DNA of 64,000 bases from Campylobacter fetus subsp. fetus (GTDB lineage Bacteria > Campylobacterota > Campylobacteria > Campylobacterales > Campylobacteraceae). Below the pieces are notes generated by a model. That model saw only the letters and a program-made list of their open reading frames with translations, was not told the DNA's origin and did no database searches. The position numbers and the translations under genes are program-made. Where the stretch lies: positions 620,001 through 684,000 of the forward strand of contig NZ_LS483431.1 in assembly GCF_900475935.1 (NCBI RefSeq), in the 5' to 3' direction. Of the stretch, positions 1-7,798 are shown piece by piece. How positions within the stretch are numbered: the first letter of the stretch is position 1; each line of letters opens with the position of its first letter.

Positions 1-320
1 TACTTATTTTATTTATTGTATTAGTTTTTGCATCTCCAAAAGATAAATTAAGCTTAAAATCGAAACTTATTATACTATTTTGCGGCGCAGCGCTGTTTTT
101 AGCTGCATTTATATATAATGAAAAAATGCAAGAAAGACAAGATCGAGTTCAGCGTTTACTTGAGGATTTTATGCAAGAAAAAAGCATAAAATGCGGTGAA
201 TACGAAGTCGATAGTAAACATTTTAATTATGAGTACGGCACTCAGAGTTTTGTAGCAAAAAGAGGATTTTCAAATTTGAACGGAGTTATAATTCCTGTTC
301 AAAAATGCATAAAGGAGTAA
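1..320 (+). CDS. Small membrane protein, 5' end outside window
   Basis: The reading frame is open from the first bases of the window to the TAA at 318-320, so the internal ATG at 126 is probably not the true start. The visible part has two hydrophobic stretches (LILFIVLVFA, then LIILFCGAALFLAAFIY) separated by a short lysine-rich loop, then a soluble tail of about 65 residues with two cysteines. This looks like an inner-membrane protein with a cytoplasmic or periplasmic tail. I do not recognise the family. It ends 3 bases before the next ATG, so the two genes are probably cotranscribed. Confidence 0.6.
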   Translation, partial: LILFIVLVFASPKDKLSLKSKLIILFCGAALFLAAFIYNEKMQERQDRVQRLLEDFMQEKSIKCGEYEVDSKHFNYEYGTQSFVAKRGFSNLNGVIIPVQKCIKE

Positions 321-323
321 GTT

Positions 324-1340
324 ATGTCAAGTCTGTTTAAATCATTAAAGTTAGCTAATTTTACGATTCCAAATCGTATCACAATGCCTCCGATGTGTGT
401 ATATAAAAGTAGAGACCTTCAAGGACTTCCGAGATGCTTTCATAGGCTTCATTATCCAGCAAGATCCCTTGGCGGTGTTGGATTTATCATAGTTGAAGCC
501 ACTGCGGTTTCTCCTGAGGGCTGTATAAGCAAAAACGATATAGGACTTTGGAGCGATATACAAGTGGAAGCTCATAAAAAATTAAACTATGAGATTAAAA
601 AATACAGTTGTAAAGTAACTAGCGTGCAGTTGGCTCACGCAGGTGCTAAAGGAACTTGCGATGGTATAATAAGCCCTAGCGGCGTTAGATTTAGCGGTGA
701 GTACGGCACTCCTGATATTTTGAATACTCAAGAAATTTACTCTATAGTGACTAAATTTAAAGAAGCAGCTATTAGAGCTAAAGATTCAGATTATGATTTA
801 ATCGAGATTCACGGGGCTCACGGTTATCTAATAAATCAGTTTTTAAGTCCGCTTACAAATAAAAGAGAAGATGAGTTTGGCGGGAATTTAGAAAATAGAA
901 TGAGATTTTTAAATTTAATTATAGAAGAGTTAAAAGATATCATTCCGTTTGGTGTAAGACTTAGCGCCGACGAGTGGGAAGATGGCGGCAATACTACTGA
1001 GGATATAAAAATAGTAGCAAAAAAATGCGAAGAGTTAGGAGCTAGTTATATCAGCGTTTCAGCCGGCGGAGTAGTAGAAAATCCTACTCATATGCCAAAA
1101 ATAAAACCGCTTTATCAAGCGCAATACGCTAAAGATATCAAAGAAGTTATAAATATACCAGTCATCGCAGCCGGGCTTATAACTACAAAAGAGCAAGGAG
1201 AATATCTTTTGGATAATGGATTTTGTGATTTAGTAGCTTATGGCAGAGAGCTTTTAAGAAATCCGAATTTTGCCCTATATGCAGCTGCAAGCACAGGGCT
1301 AAATGATCTTATAGATTTCTCTTATAAAAAAGCGTTTTAG
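324..1340 (+). CDS. NADH:flavin oxidoreductase, Old Yellow Enzyme family (YqjM-like)
   Basis: A 338-residue FMN-dependent ene-reductase of the OYE family. The N-terminal motif MPPMCVY (residues 21-27) carries the Cys and Tyr that mark the YqjM-type branch. QLAHAGAK and HGAHGYLINQFLSP (around 102-175) match flavin and substrate binding segments, and REDEFGGNLENRMRF is the usual family signature. Such enzymes reduce activated C=C bonds with NAD(P)H in the cytoplasm. The AGGAG of the ribosome site lies in the end of the preceding gene. It converges with the ABC-transporter cluster, overlapping the ATPase gene end by 4 bases. The physiological substrate cannot be told from sequence. Confidence 0.88.
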   Translation: MSSLFKSLKLANFTIPNRITMPPMCVYKSRDLQGLPRCFHRLHYPARSLGGVGFIIVEATAVSPEGCISKNDIGLWSDIQVEAHKKLNYEIKKYSCKVTSVQLAHAGAKGTCDGIISPSGVRFSGEYGTPDILNTQEIYSIVTKFKEAAIRAKDSDYDLIEIHGAHGYLINQFLSPLTNKREDEFGGNLENRMRFLNLIIEELKDIIPFGVRLSADEWEDGGNTTEDIKIVAKKCEELGASYISVSAGGVVENPTHMPKIKPLYQAQYAKDIKEVINIPVIAAGLITTKEQGEYLLDNGFCDLVAYGRELLRNPNFALYAAASTGLNDLIDFSYKKAF

Positions 1341-2086
1341 ATAATATATTCTATTTCTTGGTTTTCACCATTTATAAGTCTAAAAATTTCAGCTTTGATC
1401 TCAAAATACTTCGCGGAGTTTGGCTGAAATTTTGGATTTTTAAGCTGTTTTATAATCTTTCCACTATGTAAAACTACTATTTTATCTCCTAAAAACAGCG
1501 CTTCATCTATATCGTGAGTTACAAATATCACAGTGGAGTTCGCGACTATATTTTTAAGTTCGGTTTGTAAATTTGCTCTGGTTATAGGATCAAGAGCAGA
1601 AAACGGTTCGTCTAAAAATAGCACTTTGGGATTTAGGCTAAGAGCTCTTGCTATGGCGACTCGTTGTTGCTGACCGCCGCTTAATGAGTGCGGGTAAAGG
1701 CTCTCTTTGCTACCCAAATGCACTAAATTTAAGAATTTTTTAGCTGTCTTTTTAAGCTCGTTTTTGTCTTTTACGCCTGAACATTTTAGAGCAAATTCGA
1801 TATTGTCAATTGCCTTCATCCACGGCATTAAAGAGTAGTTTTGGGTTATGATCTGACGGGATTTATGAGCGGCGATCTGTTTTTTAAATTTGACGCTGCT
1901 CATTTCTACTTCACCGCTATCAAAAGAGCTATGACCGCTTAAAATCTTAAGCAAAGTAGTCTTTCCAGAACCGCTAGCTCCAAGCAACACGCAAAATTCG
2001 TTTTTTTCTATATTTAAATTTATATCATCCAAAATATGCGTAGTTCCGAACGATTTTTTTAGATTAGAGATTTTTATCATATCCAA
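1337..2086 (-). CDS. ABC transporter ATPase, nitrate/sulfonate/taurine type
   Basis: A 249-residue ATP-binding subunit. Walker A is GASGSGKT (residues 36-43), the signature is LSGGQQQR (about 138-145), Walker B is VLFLDEP (about 158-164), and the switch histidine lies in FVTHDIDEA. The overall sequence resembles SsuB/TauB/NrtD-type importers. It would energise uptake through the permease encoded just upstream, whose 3' end it overlaps by 23 bases, which points to translational coupling. The C-terminal tail after the nucleotide-binding domain is short, with no extra sensor domain. Confidence 0.9.
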   Translation of the reverse strand: MDMIKISNLKKSFGTTHILDDINLNIEKNEFCVLLGASGSGKTTLLKILSGHSSFDSGEVEMSSVKFKKQIAAHKSRQIITQNYSLMPWMKAIDNIEFALKCSGVKDKNELKKTAKKFLNLVHLGSKESLYPHSLSGGQQQRVAIARALSLNPKVLFLDEPFSALDPITRANLQTELKNIVANSTVIFVTHDIDEALFLGDKIVVLHSGKIIKQLKNPKFQPNSAKYFEIKAEIFRLINGENQEIEYII

Positions 2087-2801
2087 ACTTTCTTGAAATT
2101 TGTTTTTCTATCAAACAAAACAGCTGATTTATCACCCAGCCCACTACGCCTATGACGCAGATCACGGCTAAAACTATGTCTATTCGAAGCTGATTTCTAG
2201 CATCTATGATGAGATATCCAAGTCCTGTTTGTGCTCCTAGCATTTCGCCTACGACTAAGTTTATCCAAGCCATTGAAGCGGCTAATTTAAGCCCGGATAT
2301 AAGCATAAGAAAACTAGAGGGAAATATCACTCCGCTAAGCACTTGCCACTTTGAAGCGCCAAAGTTTTTTGATACGATTATTAGCTCTTTTGGGACGTCT
2401 TGCACTGCTTTTGAAGCTAGTAAAAGTACCGGAAAAAACACTGCGTAAGATATGATAAATATAGTAGGTTTATCTCCTATACCAAAAATGATGAGAACCA
2501 GCGGTACCCAAGCTATGGGCGATACTGGGCGCAGTAAGTTTATGATAGGATCAAAAGCCATGCTTATTTTTGGAAATAATCCAAAAATAAATCCTACGAA
2601 AATTCCGCCGCTAAGTCCAGCGACTAGTCCCCAAAAATAGCGGTAAAGTGAGTCTATAATGCCTATTTGAAGTACGCCTTTTTGCACTATCTCGCATAGA
2701 GCCATAAAGCTCTGTTTTGGTGATGGTATAAGCTCGTCGCTTCCAAGCTGCCATAATACAAGCAGGGCAAAAACGGTTAAAATTTGATAAAAATATTTCA
2801 T
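2064..2801 (-). CDS. ABC transporter permease, NitT/TauT type
   Basis: A 245-residue inner-membrane subunit with about six hydrophobic segments. The cytoplasmic coupling region contains VSKNFGASKWQVLSGVIFPSS, close to the EAA motif of SsuC/TauC-type permeases. It lies between the solute-binding protein gene (1 base away) and the ATPase gene (23-base overlap), so the three make one importer. The family carries sulfonates, taurine, nitrate/cyanate or thiamine precursors. The substrate here is not fixed by sequence. Confidence 0.88.
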   Translation of the reverse strand: MKYFYQILTVFALLVLWQLGSDELIPSPKQSFMALCEIVQKGVLQIGIIDSLYRYFWGLVAGLSGGIFVGFIFGLFPKISMAFDPIINLLRPVSPIAWVPLVLIIFGIGDKPTIFIISYAVFFPVLLLASKAVQDVPKELIIVSKNFGASKWQVLSGVIFPSSFLMLISGLKLAASMAWINLVVGEMLGAQTGLGYLIIDARNQLRIDIVLAVICVIGVVGWVINQLFCLIEKQISRKFGYDKNL

Positions 2802-2802
2802 T

Positions 2803-3720
2803 TTATACCGCCAGATAGCTATCGATGTTTAAGCTTAAAAGAGCTTCGTTTGCTAGATCATTTTTTATTAAAAACTCTTTAAGACGCTCTAAATCCTCTT
2901 TTTTAATACTCAAATCATCATAAGAAGCTATATCCTGATCTAGCACATTTTTTATAATTTTTTGGTTTTGTCCTAGTAGAGATCCGCCTAAAACAGCTGC
3001 TTCATCATGGTTTTTAGATATAAAATGAGCAGCTTTTTTAAAGCTTTCTAATACTTCATCAAAGCCGTTTAAATTTAGTATCTCTTCGTGAAAGTTTAGA
3101 ATACAGCATATATGAGATTTTTCTATATCTTTACTGAAAATCAAATTTTTAGCTCTTTTTTTAGATACGGCTAGCTGACCAAAAGGCTCGGCGACTATGT
3201 ACGCGTCAAGCCTTCCGCTAAGCAGAGCAAAAGGCATCTCGGTAGGCGCCATATCTATGATATTTACCTTGTTTTTTAAATTTGAACTTTCCAAAAGTTT
3301 ATCTAGTAAATAATAATGTGTACTAAAACGAGAGGGAATTCCTATATTTTTACCTTTTAAGTCTTCCAAATTTGATATATCTTTTCTTGCTACGAGCGCC
3401 GAACCGTTTTTATGAGCTGCAAGGACGGCTTTTATCTTCACTCCGCTTGCTCTTAGCATAAGTCCTAGCGGAGCTAACAAAAACGCTGCGTCTATCGCTT
3501 TGCTCCTTAACGCTTCGCTAAGATCAGCCCAGTTTGAAAATTTAATCGGAATAATCTCATATTTTTCGTTTTTGTAAAGCTCTTTTGCTATGATAATAAG
3601 ATGATCTGTTATAGGCAAAAATCCTACTTTTATAGGAATTTTAAGTTTACTCGCTAGAGTTTTTGATGTGTGAAATGCCAAAAAACTCGCCAAAAATCCA
3701 AGTGCGTATCTCCTTGTCAT
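2803..3720 (-). CDS. ABC transporter substrate-binding protein, NitT/TauT (SsuA-like)
   Basis: A 305-residue periplasmic binding protein. The first 25 residues form a signal peptide with a twin arginine (TRRYALGFLASFLAF), so Tat export is possible, although the motif is not ideal. The mature part has the two-lobe type 2 binding fold pattern: GFLPITDHLIIIAKE near the start, then LKGKNIGIPSRFSTHYYLLD and PFALLSGRLDAYIVAEPFGQLA. These are typical of SsuA/NrtA/ThiY relatives. It overlaps the upstream flavoprotein gene by 4 bases. Confidence 0.85.
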   Translation of the reverse strand: MTRRYALGFLASFLAFHTSKTLASKLKIPIKVGFLPITDHLIIIAKELYKNEKYEIIPIKFSNWADLSEALRSKAIDAAFLLAPLGLMLRASGVKIKAVLAAHKNGSALVARKDISNLEDLKGKNIGIPSRFSTHYYLLDKLLESSNLKNKVNIIDMAPTEMPFALLSGRLDAYIVAEPFGQLAVSKKRAKNLIFSKDIEKSHICCILNFHEEILNLNGFDEVLESFKKAAHFISKNHDEAAVLGGSLLGQNQKIIKNVLDQDIASYDDLSIKKEDLERLKEFLIKNDLANEALLSLNIDSYLAV

Positions 3721-4787
3721 GATGCGACCTTACAAAACTGCTTCCATTTTTTTATGCAGCCGCTACCGTTTTTTATGTCGTCTATCTCTTTTAAAAGATG
3801 TTTTATGCTAGGAGTTACTATAAGCACGAAATTTCCCTCTCGTTGCACTCTGGCGGCTTTTGCGTTTTTAAAATATCCTTTGGTTCCGCTAAATAAAACC
3901 GCTGCGTTTGTCGTTTTTTGCGTTAAAAGCGACGCGTCAAGTCTTAGTTGTAAAATTTCAAGCGAGTTTACTAAATTTATATTAAAAGCCGCATTTTCAA
4001 CTTTTTTTAGTAGTTCGTCAAGCTCAAGTTTTAAACTCTCATAGCTAAAAGGTAAATACGCGTTTATATGAGAGTGAGTCTTGTTTGAGCGCTCTATTAC
4101 TTCTAAACTCGCATTTATGATACCAGCTGCAATTCCTGCTTGAAGCAAGATAAATCCAGGAGTGATCTTGATCAAATAGCTATAGATATCGTTTGTTAAG
4201 ATATCGCTATCAGGCAAAAAGTACTCTTTTAGGGTTACTGATTTTGTTGCTGAGCCCTCAAGCGTGCTGTATTTTATATGTTCGCCGAGTTTTACTCTCT
4301 TATCACACCTTATAACTCCCATTATAGGCTTGTTTTCATCTAAAGCTATAGCTCCAAATACGCTTCCTTGCTCGATATTTGACACCCAAGCAAGAGTTCC
4401 GCTCACGATATATCCGCCGTTAGTTCTTACCGCTTTTAGCCGGTTTTTTTCTATACCGGCAAATGCTTTCATAGAATTTGATAGTGCGGTTCCGCCTAAA
4501 ATTTCAGCTTTTTTTAATTTTGGTAAAAGTTCGTTTTTAAGGTTTTCGTTGTCGCTATTTAGCAGATACCAGATAAGCGCAAATTGGCACCACATGCAAA
4601 ATCCGGTCGTCCCGCAAATTTCAGCTACTTTAGATATGTTTAGTATAGCTTTAAATAGATCATTTCTTTGATCTAAAACGCTAAAATATCCGCTAGTTCC
4701 GAGTTCATTTATGATATCTTTCGCATAAATTCCCTCCGCGTCGATGCGAGGTGCAAGGTTTGCTAATTTTTGTAGTGCCATTTTCAA
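3717..4787 (-). CDS. Acyl-CoA dehydrogenase-like flavoprotein
   Basis: A 356-residue protein of the acyl-CoA dehydrogenase superfamily, nearer to the SfnB/DszC-type monooxygenase or desulfurisation branch than to fatty-acid enzymes. Features include AEICGTTGFCMWCQFAL (N-terminal helical domain), TALSNSMKAFAGIEKN and GGYIVSGTLAWVSNI (middle beta domain), and a C-terminal helical part ending VLFSGTKGYFKNAKAARVQREGNF. It probably uses reduced flavin. It sits in a cluster with a NitT/TauT importer, which supports a role in using an imported organic sulfur or related compound (inference). Confidence 0.72.
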   Translation of the reverse strand: MKMALQKLANLAPRIDAEGIYAKDIINELGTSGYFSVLDQRNDLFKAILNISKVAEICGTTGFCMWCQFALIWYLLNSDNENLKNELLPKLKKAEILGGTALSNSMKAFAGIEKNRLKAVRTNGGYIVSGTLAWVSNIEQGSVFGAIALDENKPIMGVIRCDKRVKLGEHIKYSTLEGSATKSVTLKEYFLPDSDILTNDIYSYLIKITPGFILLQAGIAAGIINASLEVIERSNKTHSHINAYLPFSYESLKLELDELLKKVENAAFNINLVNSLEILQLRLDASLLTQKTTNAAVLFSGTKGYFKNAKAARVQREGNFVLIVTPSIKHLLKEIDDIKNGSGCIKKWKQFCKVAS

Positions 4788-4798
4788 TCCTTTTAAAT

Positions 4799-5329
4799 TT
4801 ATTTAACTTCTAAATTTACGTTTCTAAGCAGAGTATTTGCAACAGGCGAATACTTAAGCGCGTGAGCGATAAGAGCTTCGTTTGCGGCTTTGTCTGCATT
4901 ACTTTGTAGATCAACTTTTACTCTAACATCGGTAAATCCAAGAGGTTTTTCGCTTAAATCTCCCGTTCCCCAAACTGCAGTTATATTTAGATCGCCTTCA
5001 AGCTCTACTTCAAGTTTTGTTATAACTATGTTTTGCGCTATCGCGTTTGCGTGAATTCCTACGGCTATACAACTTCCAAGAGCAGCTAAAACAGCTTCGC
5101 TAGGATTTGGCGCAGTGTCTTCTCCAAGTAAAGTAGGCGGCTCGTCTACTATGTATGCTGGTAGATTTCTTATGTAGTTTGCGTGGCGAAACTTACCTTC
5201 TGCAACCGTGCGACATTTAAGCGTTTTTATAACATCCGGATTTTCTTTTCCGGCTTTGATAAGAGCTTCAAGACCGGCCTTATCTATAGGGTCTAGTCTT
5301 GTACAAGAATTGATAGCGCAATTTGCCAT
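4799..5329 (-). CDS. OsmC-family protein
   Basis: A 176-residue OsmC/Ohr-fold protein, normally a thiol-dependent peroxidase or a related detoxifying factor. Two cysteines fit the family layout: one in IKTLKCRTVAEGKF (about residue 39) and one in LGSCIAVGIHANAIA (about residue 88). A further CAINSC motif lies at the extreme N-terminus, which is unusual. The gene has a good ribosome site (AAAGGACAC before ATG) and is the first gene of the minus-strand cluster, so the promoter should lie in 5330-5500. Confidence 0.8.
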   Translation of the reverse strand: MANCAINSCTRLDPIDKAGLEALIKAGKENPDVIKTLKCRTVAEGKFRHANYIRNLPAYIVDEPPTLLGEDTAPNPSEAVLAALGSCIAVGIHANAIAQNIVITKLEVELEGDLNITAVWGTGDLSEKPLGFTDVRVKVDLQSNADKAANEALIAHALKYSPVANTLLRNVNLEVK

Positions 5330-5506
5330 TTTGTGTCCTTTATTAATATATTTAAAAGATATACTATCTTTTTTATACTGAAATTATAACAGTAAAATCA
5401 TATCTTGTCAATATAAAGTTAAATACTATATTTTATAATATAAATATAAAGTATATGCTACACAAAGCTTCATAAGTATTTTTATGATAAAATAATCAGT
5501 AAAAAA
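5330..5506. promoter_or_regulatory. Divergent promoter region, OsmC cluster / mutS2
   Basis: A very AT-rich 177-base gap between divergent genes. Several TATAAT-like hexamers occur on both strands, and I cannot choose between them. No obvious operator palindrome was seen. Confidence 0.4.
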
Positions 5507-7732
5507 ATGATTAATAATTTGGAAATTTTAATGAAAGAACTATTTAGAAAGTTAGATTTAAATGATTATTTAGAGAAATTTAACTCGCTTTTAGCTAGAG
5601 AAAAACCGCTTTTTATGAGCGGAGACAGCAAGTTGAATTACGAAAAATTAACTGAAATATCTATTTTAAATTTAAAGTCGCCAAATAGAGTGGCAAATCT
5701 TGATGATGCGCTTGCTAGGCTCGCAAAGCAAGGTATCTTGCATATCAGTGAGATTTATGAATTTGTTAAGATAATAGACTATTTTGAATACTTAAAGAAG
5801 CTTAAATTTGAAAATAAGATGCAAGCTTATCTAGATAAGATAGAAATTCCTAATCAAATATCTAAAATTTGTTCGTATTTTGATAACGAAGGCGAGTTTA
5901 AAGAGAGCATTGATGAGCGTTTAGTCGGTATAAATGCGGCTTTTAAAAACAAAAAAGACGAGATAAATAGCGAATTAAAAAGGCTTATTTATACAAAAAG
6001 TATTGTTCCATATCTCGTCGATACTCAAATTCACTTTATAAACGATAATGAAGCTCTTTTGGTTCGCGGCGGATTTAACCATGTTTTAAAAGGCAGCGTT
6101 ATAGCTAGAAGTAGCGGTGGATATTTTTACGTGCTTCCGGCAAATATCTCAAAACTAAAAATCGAGCAGCGTGATTTGCTTGATAAAAAAGATGAGATTA
6201 TATTTGAACATTCGAAAACAATAAGCTCTATTTTTAGCAAAAATCTTATGTTTTTAAAATTTATAAACTCTGCTTTTGACCATGTTGATGCTCTTATAGC
6301 TAGAGTTATGATGGCAAAACTAGGCGATTTAAATTTTGTTTTAAGCGACGGAAGTAGTGATATCGTTTTAAATGAATTCGCTCATCCCGCACTTAAAAAT
6401 CCTAAACGAGTTAGCGTGAGTTTTAAAGGCAAAATTTTGCTCATAACAGGAGTGAACGCCGGTGGAAAAAGTATGCTATTAAAAAGTATACTTAGTGCAG
6501 CTATTTTAGCAAAATATCTACTTCCTATGAGTATAAATTCGCAGCACAGCAAAATCGGTTCTTTTAAAGAGTTTGATACAATTATAGAAGATCCGCAAAG
6601 CGCTAAAAACGATATATCTACGTTTGCAGGAAGAATGTTGCATTTTAGCGGACTTTTTGGTAAAAAATCTCTTCTTATAGGCATCGATGAGATAGAGCTG
6701 GGAACTGATTTTGAAGAGGCTGCTAGTCTTTATAGCGTTATGATAGATAAACTGCTCGAAAATGATATCAAAATGGTCATAACAACTCACCATAAACGTC
6801 TTGCGATGCTGCTTGCAAAACATAGCGATGTAGAGCTTCTAGCTGCACTTTATGATGAAGTAAACTCTCGTCCGAAGTATGAGTTTTTAGCTGGAACTAT
6901 AGGCAAATCCTATGCTTTTGAAACAGCGGTTCGCTATGGAATATCTTCAAATTTAGTAGCATTAGCTAAAAAGTCTTATGGGGAAGATAAAGAAAATTTA
7001 AATGAAGTTATTTCTAAGACCATAAATTTAGAAATGGAATTAAAAATCAAATTGCATGATGCAAATTTAAAAGAGGAGAGATTGAACTCGCTTTTACAAA
7101 GTTTAAAAGATCAAAAAGAGAAAGCAGATGAAATTTTAAGAAGCAGTTTAAATCATCTTGAAATAGAGTATTACAAAGCGATAAACGAAGCAAAAAGAGG
7201 AATAAATTTAAAAGATATAAAAGATAAGCAAAGAAGCGTAAATAAAGCAAACGAGCTAGTTTCCAATATACAAAAACCTCAAATCTCGCTTGAACCTTTA
7301 AATTTAAAAATCGGAGATAGAGTAAAATATGAAAAAATCAAAGGCGAAATACTTAGTTTAAATAAAAATGAGGCGACTATATTAAGTGATGGATTGAAGC
7401 TCCGAGTTCCTATAAATTTGTTAAAAAGAAGCGGAAATCAGCCTAATATTCCGCAAAAAAATATAAATGTAAAAGTACAAAAACCTACAAATGCTAGTGT
7501 TGTTATAGATCTGCACGGACTAAGAAGCGAAGAGGCGATAGCTAGGCTTGATAAGTTTATCTCCGATAGTCTTGTAATGGGATTTGACGAGGTTTTGATA
7601 AAGCATGGCATCGGTACTGGAAAACTTGCTTACGCAGTAAAAGAGTTCTTAAAAGCCCATCCTAGCGTAAAAGCCTATAAAGACGGTACGCCAAGTGAGG
7701 GCGGTTTTGGCTCGAAGGTCGTGAAATTATAA
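5507..7732 (+). CDS. mutS2: Endonuclease MutS2
   Basis: A 741-residue MutS2. It has the clamp/lever helices of MutS, an ABC-type ATPase with Walker A TGVNAGGKS (about residue 315) and Walker B LLIGIDEIELGTDFEE, a long coiled coil (about 490-610), and a C-terminal Smr nuclease domain starting VIDLHGLRSEEAIARL with HGIGTGKL and the GGFGSKVV ending. It lacks the mismatch-recognition domain of MutS, as expected. In Helicobacter and Campylobacter it limits recombination and oxidative damage. A second ATG at 5531 is a possible alternative start. Confidence 0.93.
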   Translation: MINNLEILMKELFRKLDLNDYLEKFNSLLAREKPLFMSGDSKLNYEKLTEISILNLKSPNRVANLDDALARLAKQGILHISEIYEFVKIIDYFEYLKKLKFENKMQAYLDKIEIPNQISKICSYFDNEGEFKESIDERLVGINAAFKNKKDEINSELKRLIYTKSIVPYLVDTQIHFINDNEALLVRGGFNHVLKGSVIARSSGGYFYVLPANISKLKIEQRDLLDKKDEIIFEHSKTISSIFSKNLMFLKFINSAFDHVDALIARVMMAKLGDLNFVLSDGSSDIVLNEFAHPALKNPKRVSVSFKGKILLITGVNAGGKSMLLKSILSAAILAKYLLPMSINSQHSKIGSFKEFDTIIEDPQSAKNDISTFAGRMLHFSGLFGKKSLLIGIDEIELGTDFEEAASLYSVMIDKLLENDIKMVITTHHKRLAMLLAKHSDVELLAALYDEVNSRPKYEFLAGTIGKSYAFETAVRYGISSNLVALAKKSYGEDKENLNEVISKTINLEMELKIKLHDANLKEERLNSLLQSLKDQKEKADEILRSSLNHLEIEYYKAINEAKRGINLKDIKDKQRSVNKANELVSNIQKPQISLEPLNLKIGDRVKYEKIKGEILSLNKNEATILSDGLKLRVPINLLKRSGNQPNIPQKNINVKVQKPTNASVVIDLHGLRSEEAIARLDKFISDSLVMGFDEVLIKHGIGTGKLAYAVKEFLKAHPSVKAYKDGTPSEGGFGSKVVKL

Positions 7733-7772
7733 TGTTTTGTATATTTTCACAAATAAAACCTATTTTTTTAGA

Positions 7773-7778
7773 TATAAT
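7773..7778 (+). promoter_or_regulatory. -10 box for the GGDEF/EAL gene
   Basis: TATAAT 21 bases upstream of the ATG at 7799. No -35 box is visible, as is normal for Campylobacter sigma-70 promoters. Confidence 0.5.
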
Positions 7779-7798
7779 GCAGGAATTTAATAAATAAA

